Assembly: GCA_027623615.1 (NCBI GenBank)
Contig: JAQBVH010000016.1
Coordinates: forward strand, 1-14,496
DNA from: Planctomycetota bacterium
GTDB lineage: Bacteria; Planctomycetota; UBA1135; GCA-002686595
Direction of reading: 5' to 3'
Length of the DNA: 14,496 bases
The translations under genes were made by a program, and so were the position numbers. The notes under the pieces are model-generated. The model worked only from the letters and a program-made list of their open reading frames with translations, was not told the origin of the DNA and searched no databases. Of the stretch, positions 13,360 through 14,496 are shown in pieces. The first letter of the stretch is position 1, and each line of letters opens with the position of its first letter.

Positions 13360-14031
13360 CTAGCCCGGTCCGAACGGCAGGTCCCTCTTGAAGCGGTTCA
13401 GCACGGACCCGTAGACACGGACGCCGGCCTCCTCGATCCGCTCGAGCGTGCGCCGGACTGCGGCCTTGCGACTCTCGCGTGCGCGGAGCACGAGCACGAC
13501 GCCGTCCACGTGCCGCAGGAGGGCCCGCGTCTCCGCGTGCTCGAGCAGGGGTGGCGCGTCGAAGATGACGAAGGGTGTCCGCGCGGCGAGCGTGTCGAAC
13601 ATGTCGAGGGCGCCAGGCGCCACGAACTCGCCCGCGGCGACCGGGCGCGGGGCGCCCGCGGGCAGGACGGTCAGGCCCTGGCAGCCGGGCACGTGCTGGA
13701 GGCATGCATCCAGGGACGCGGCACCGACGAGGAGGTCGGAGAAGCCGGGGCTCTCCTCGAGTCCCAGGTAGCCGGCCGTCGCGGGGCGCGCCAGGTGGGT
13801 CTCCACGAGGGTCACCTGCGAACCCGTGTTGCGCGCTAGCCCGCACGCGGTCGCTGCGGCGATCAAGCTGGTGCCTGACTGTGCATCGGTGCTCGTGAAG
13901 AGGATGCGCTTGTGCCCCGCGATCCCGGTCATGGCAGCCAGGTTGGACCAGATCGTCTCCGCCAGGGGTTCGACGTCCTCGATGGCCTCGAGCAGCGGAG
14001 CAGTCCGGTTGGAAACGTTGGAGTACGACAT
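13360..14031 (-). CDS. CpsD/BY-kinase-like P-loop protein with degenerate Walker motifs
   Basis: This 223-residue protein aligns along its length with cytoplasmic BY-kinase (CpsD/Wzc C-terminal) domains: an N-terminal helix LAETIWSNLAAM like the adaptor-binding EAxRTLRTNL, then ILFTSTDAQSGTS, TLVETHLARP, FVIFDAPPL and a C-terminal SVLNRFKRD. Walker B is kept (D158). The Walker A signature GEGKST is replaced by QSGTSL (51-56), so the phosphate-binding Lys is missing. Walker A' DADxR is E77-T-H79-LAR. No C-terminal Tyr cluster is present. It is therefore probably not an active tyrosine kinase and may be a structural or regulatory partner of the Wzz protein encoded 3 bases upstream. The frame is otherwise intact. 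Confidence 0.8.
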   Translation of the reverse strand: MSYSNVSNRTAPLLEAIEDVEPLAETIWSNLAAMTGIAGHKRILFTSTDAQSGTSLIAAATACGLARNTGSQVTLVETHLARPATAGYLGLEESPGFSDLLVGAASLDACLQHVPGCQGLTVLPAGAPRPVAAGEFVAPGALDMFDTLAARTPFVIFDAPPLLEHAETRALLRHVDGVVLVLRARESRKAAVRRTLERIEEAGVRVYGSVLNRFKRDLPFGPG

Positions 14032-14034
14032 GGT

Positions 14035-14496
14035 TCAGGCAGCAGTGCGCTTCACGACCGAGCGTCGCAGGTTGCGCAGCTTGCGAGCCTCTGGGACGAC
14101 GCCGAGCACGCGCAGCCCGAGGCCGTTCGCGAGCGTCTCGGGATAGCGCAGCCGGCGATCGATCAACTGGCGCGCGATCGCGATGGCCAGGCCGAGGAAC
14201 AGGCCCGCGGCCAGCCCCATGAGCAGGGGCTTGGCCCGGCTCGGACCGATCTTCCCGACGGGTAGGGTCGGGTCCCAGAGCGGCTTGAGGGCCGAGGCGC
14301 CCTTCATCTCGGCCAGGGCCAGCTTCTCGAGCTTGGCGAGCTGGTCCTGCTGCAGGGTCAGGTCGTCGCGCGAAGCCTTGACCAGCGCCTCGTGCATGAA
14401 GTGCTTGTCCTTGCAGGCCGCGATGCGCTTGCGGTCAGCGCCGAGGCCATCGCGATTGTCCGTCAGGTACTCGATGTCCGCTATCACCCCATCGCG
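14035..14496 (-). CDS. Wzz/GNVR polysaccharide chain-length protein (C-terminal part only)
   Basis: The last 153 residues of a gene that enters from the right edge. A coiled-coil-prone region (KASRDDLTLQQDQLAKLEKLALAEM, shown here only to name the stretch near 14298-14370) is followed by a Pro-containing approach (SRAKP) to a transmembrane helix (LLMGLAAGLFLGLAIAIA). A short cytoplasmic tail follows with the family phrase YPETLANGLGLRVLGVVPEA. This is the second membrane helix and tail of a Wzz-type protein that controls polymer length and docks with the BY-kinase domain. It is directly followed, after 3 bases, by the P-loop gene, which is the usual pairing in split Wzc systems. The true start is outside the window. 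Confidence 0.8.
   Translation of the reverse strand, partial: RDGVIADIEYLTDNRDGLGADRKRIAACKDKHFMHEALVKASRDDLTLQQDQLAKLEKLALAEMKGASALKPLWDPTLPVGKIGPSRAKPLLMGLAAGLFLGLAIAIARQLIDRRLRYPETLANGLGLRVLGVVPEARKLRNLRRSVVKRTAA

Noticed and set aside
13130..13391. Short frames through the tandem repeat coding repeated phrases such as PPPEACVSLGATP
   Set aside because: The repetition comes from the DNA repeat itself, several frames are open at once, and the unit is dominated by palindromes; better explained as a structured non-coding repeat. It is also not a CRISPR: only two copies with a 6-base gap.

Overview
The window is a GC-rich (roughly 70 percent by eye) bacterial chromosome segment. It carries an extracellular-polysaccharide or sugar-modification locus beside a very large secreted repeat protein. 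The best guess for the organism is a planctomycete: the secreted protein opens with a Cys-rich leader module and a phrase of the type 'YFQAWYRDPGG...FSDGLEVVF' that I associate with Planctomycetota. This is recollection plus composition, with no marker gene, so confidence is moderate. No tRNA, rRNA, CRISPR array, transposase or phage gene was seen.

Layout. (1) 1-3816, minus strand: the first ~1270 residues of a secreted protein with a signal peptide, an N-terminal module, eight tandem Calx-beta domains (period ~111 residues) and a concanavalin A-like domain; its C-terminus lies outside the window. (2) 3817-4089: divergent spacer. (3) 4090-8531, plus strand: a tightly coupled four-gene operon with overlapping stops and starts, coding for two zinc-finger C-methyltransferases, an RfbF-like sugar-phosphate nucleotidyltransferase and a third C-methyltransferase. 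(4) 8654-11911, minus strand: a likely five-gene operon read from right to left, with a PIG-L/LmbE deacetylase, an extended SDR sugar epimerase/dehydratase and three tandem paralogous small parvulin-type prolyl isomerase lipoproteins. (5) 11994-13196, plus strand: a fourth C-methyltransferase, followed at its stop codon by two copies of a structured ~64-base repeat. (6) 13360-14496, minus strand: a degenerate CpsD/BY-kinase-like P-loop protein and the C-terminal end of a Wzz/GNVR chain-length protein, the usual membrane pair of a polysaccharide export machine.

How the genes may work together. The nucleotidyltransferase would activate a hexose 1-phosphate. The C-methyltransferases, SDR and deacetylase would turn the nucleotide sugar into a branched, methylated or de-acetylated sugar. 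The Wzz/P-loop pair would control assembly and length of a polymer carrying it. The parvulins would act on exported proteins in the envelope. No 4,6-dehydratase, aminotransferase or glycosyltransferase is in the window, so the pathway is incomplete here.

The most unusual points are: a C-methyltransferase (7302-8531) in which four of the five catalytic positions known for this family are changed; a BY-kinase homologue without the Walker A lysine; a dyad element with a fixed 9-6-9 geometry abutting the start codon of each parvulin gene; and the tandem structured repeat at 13197-13329.
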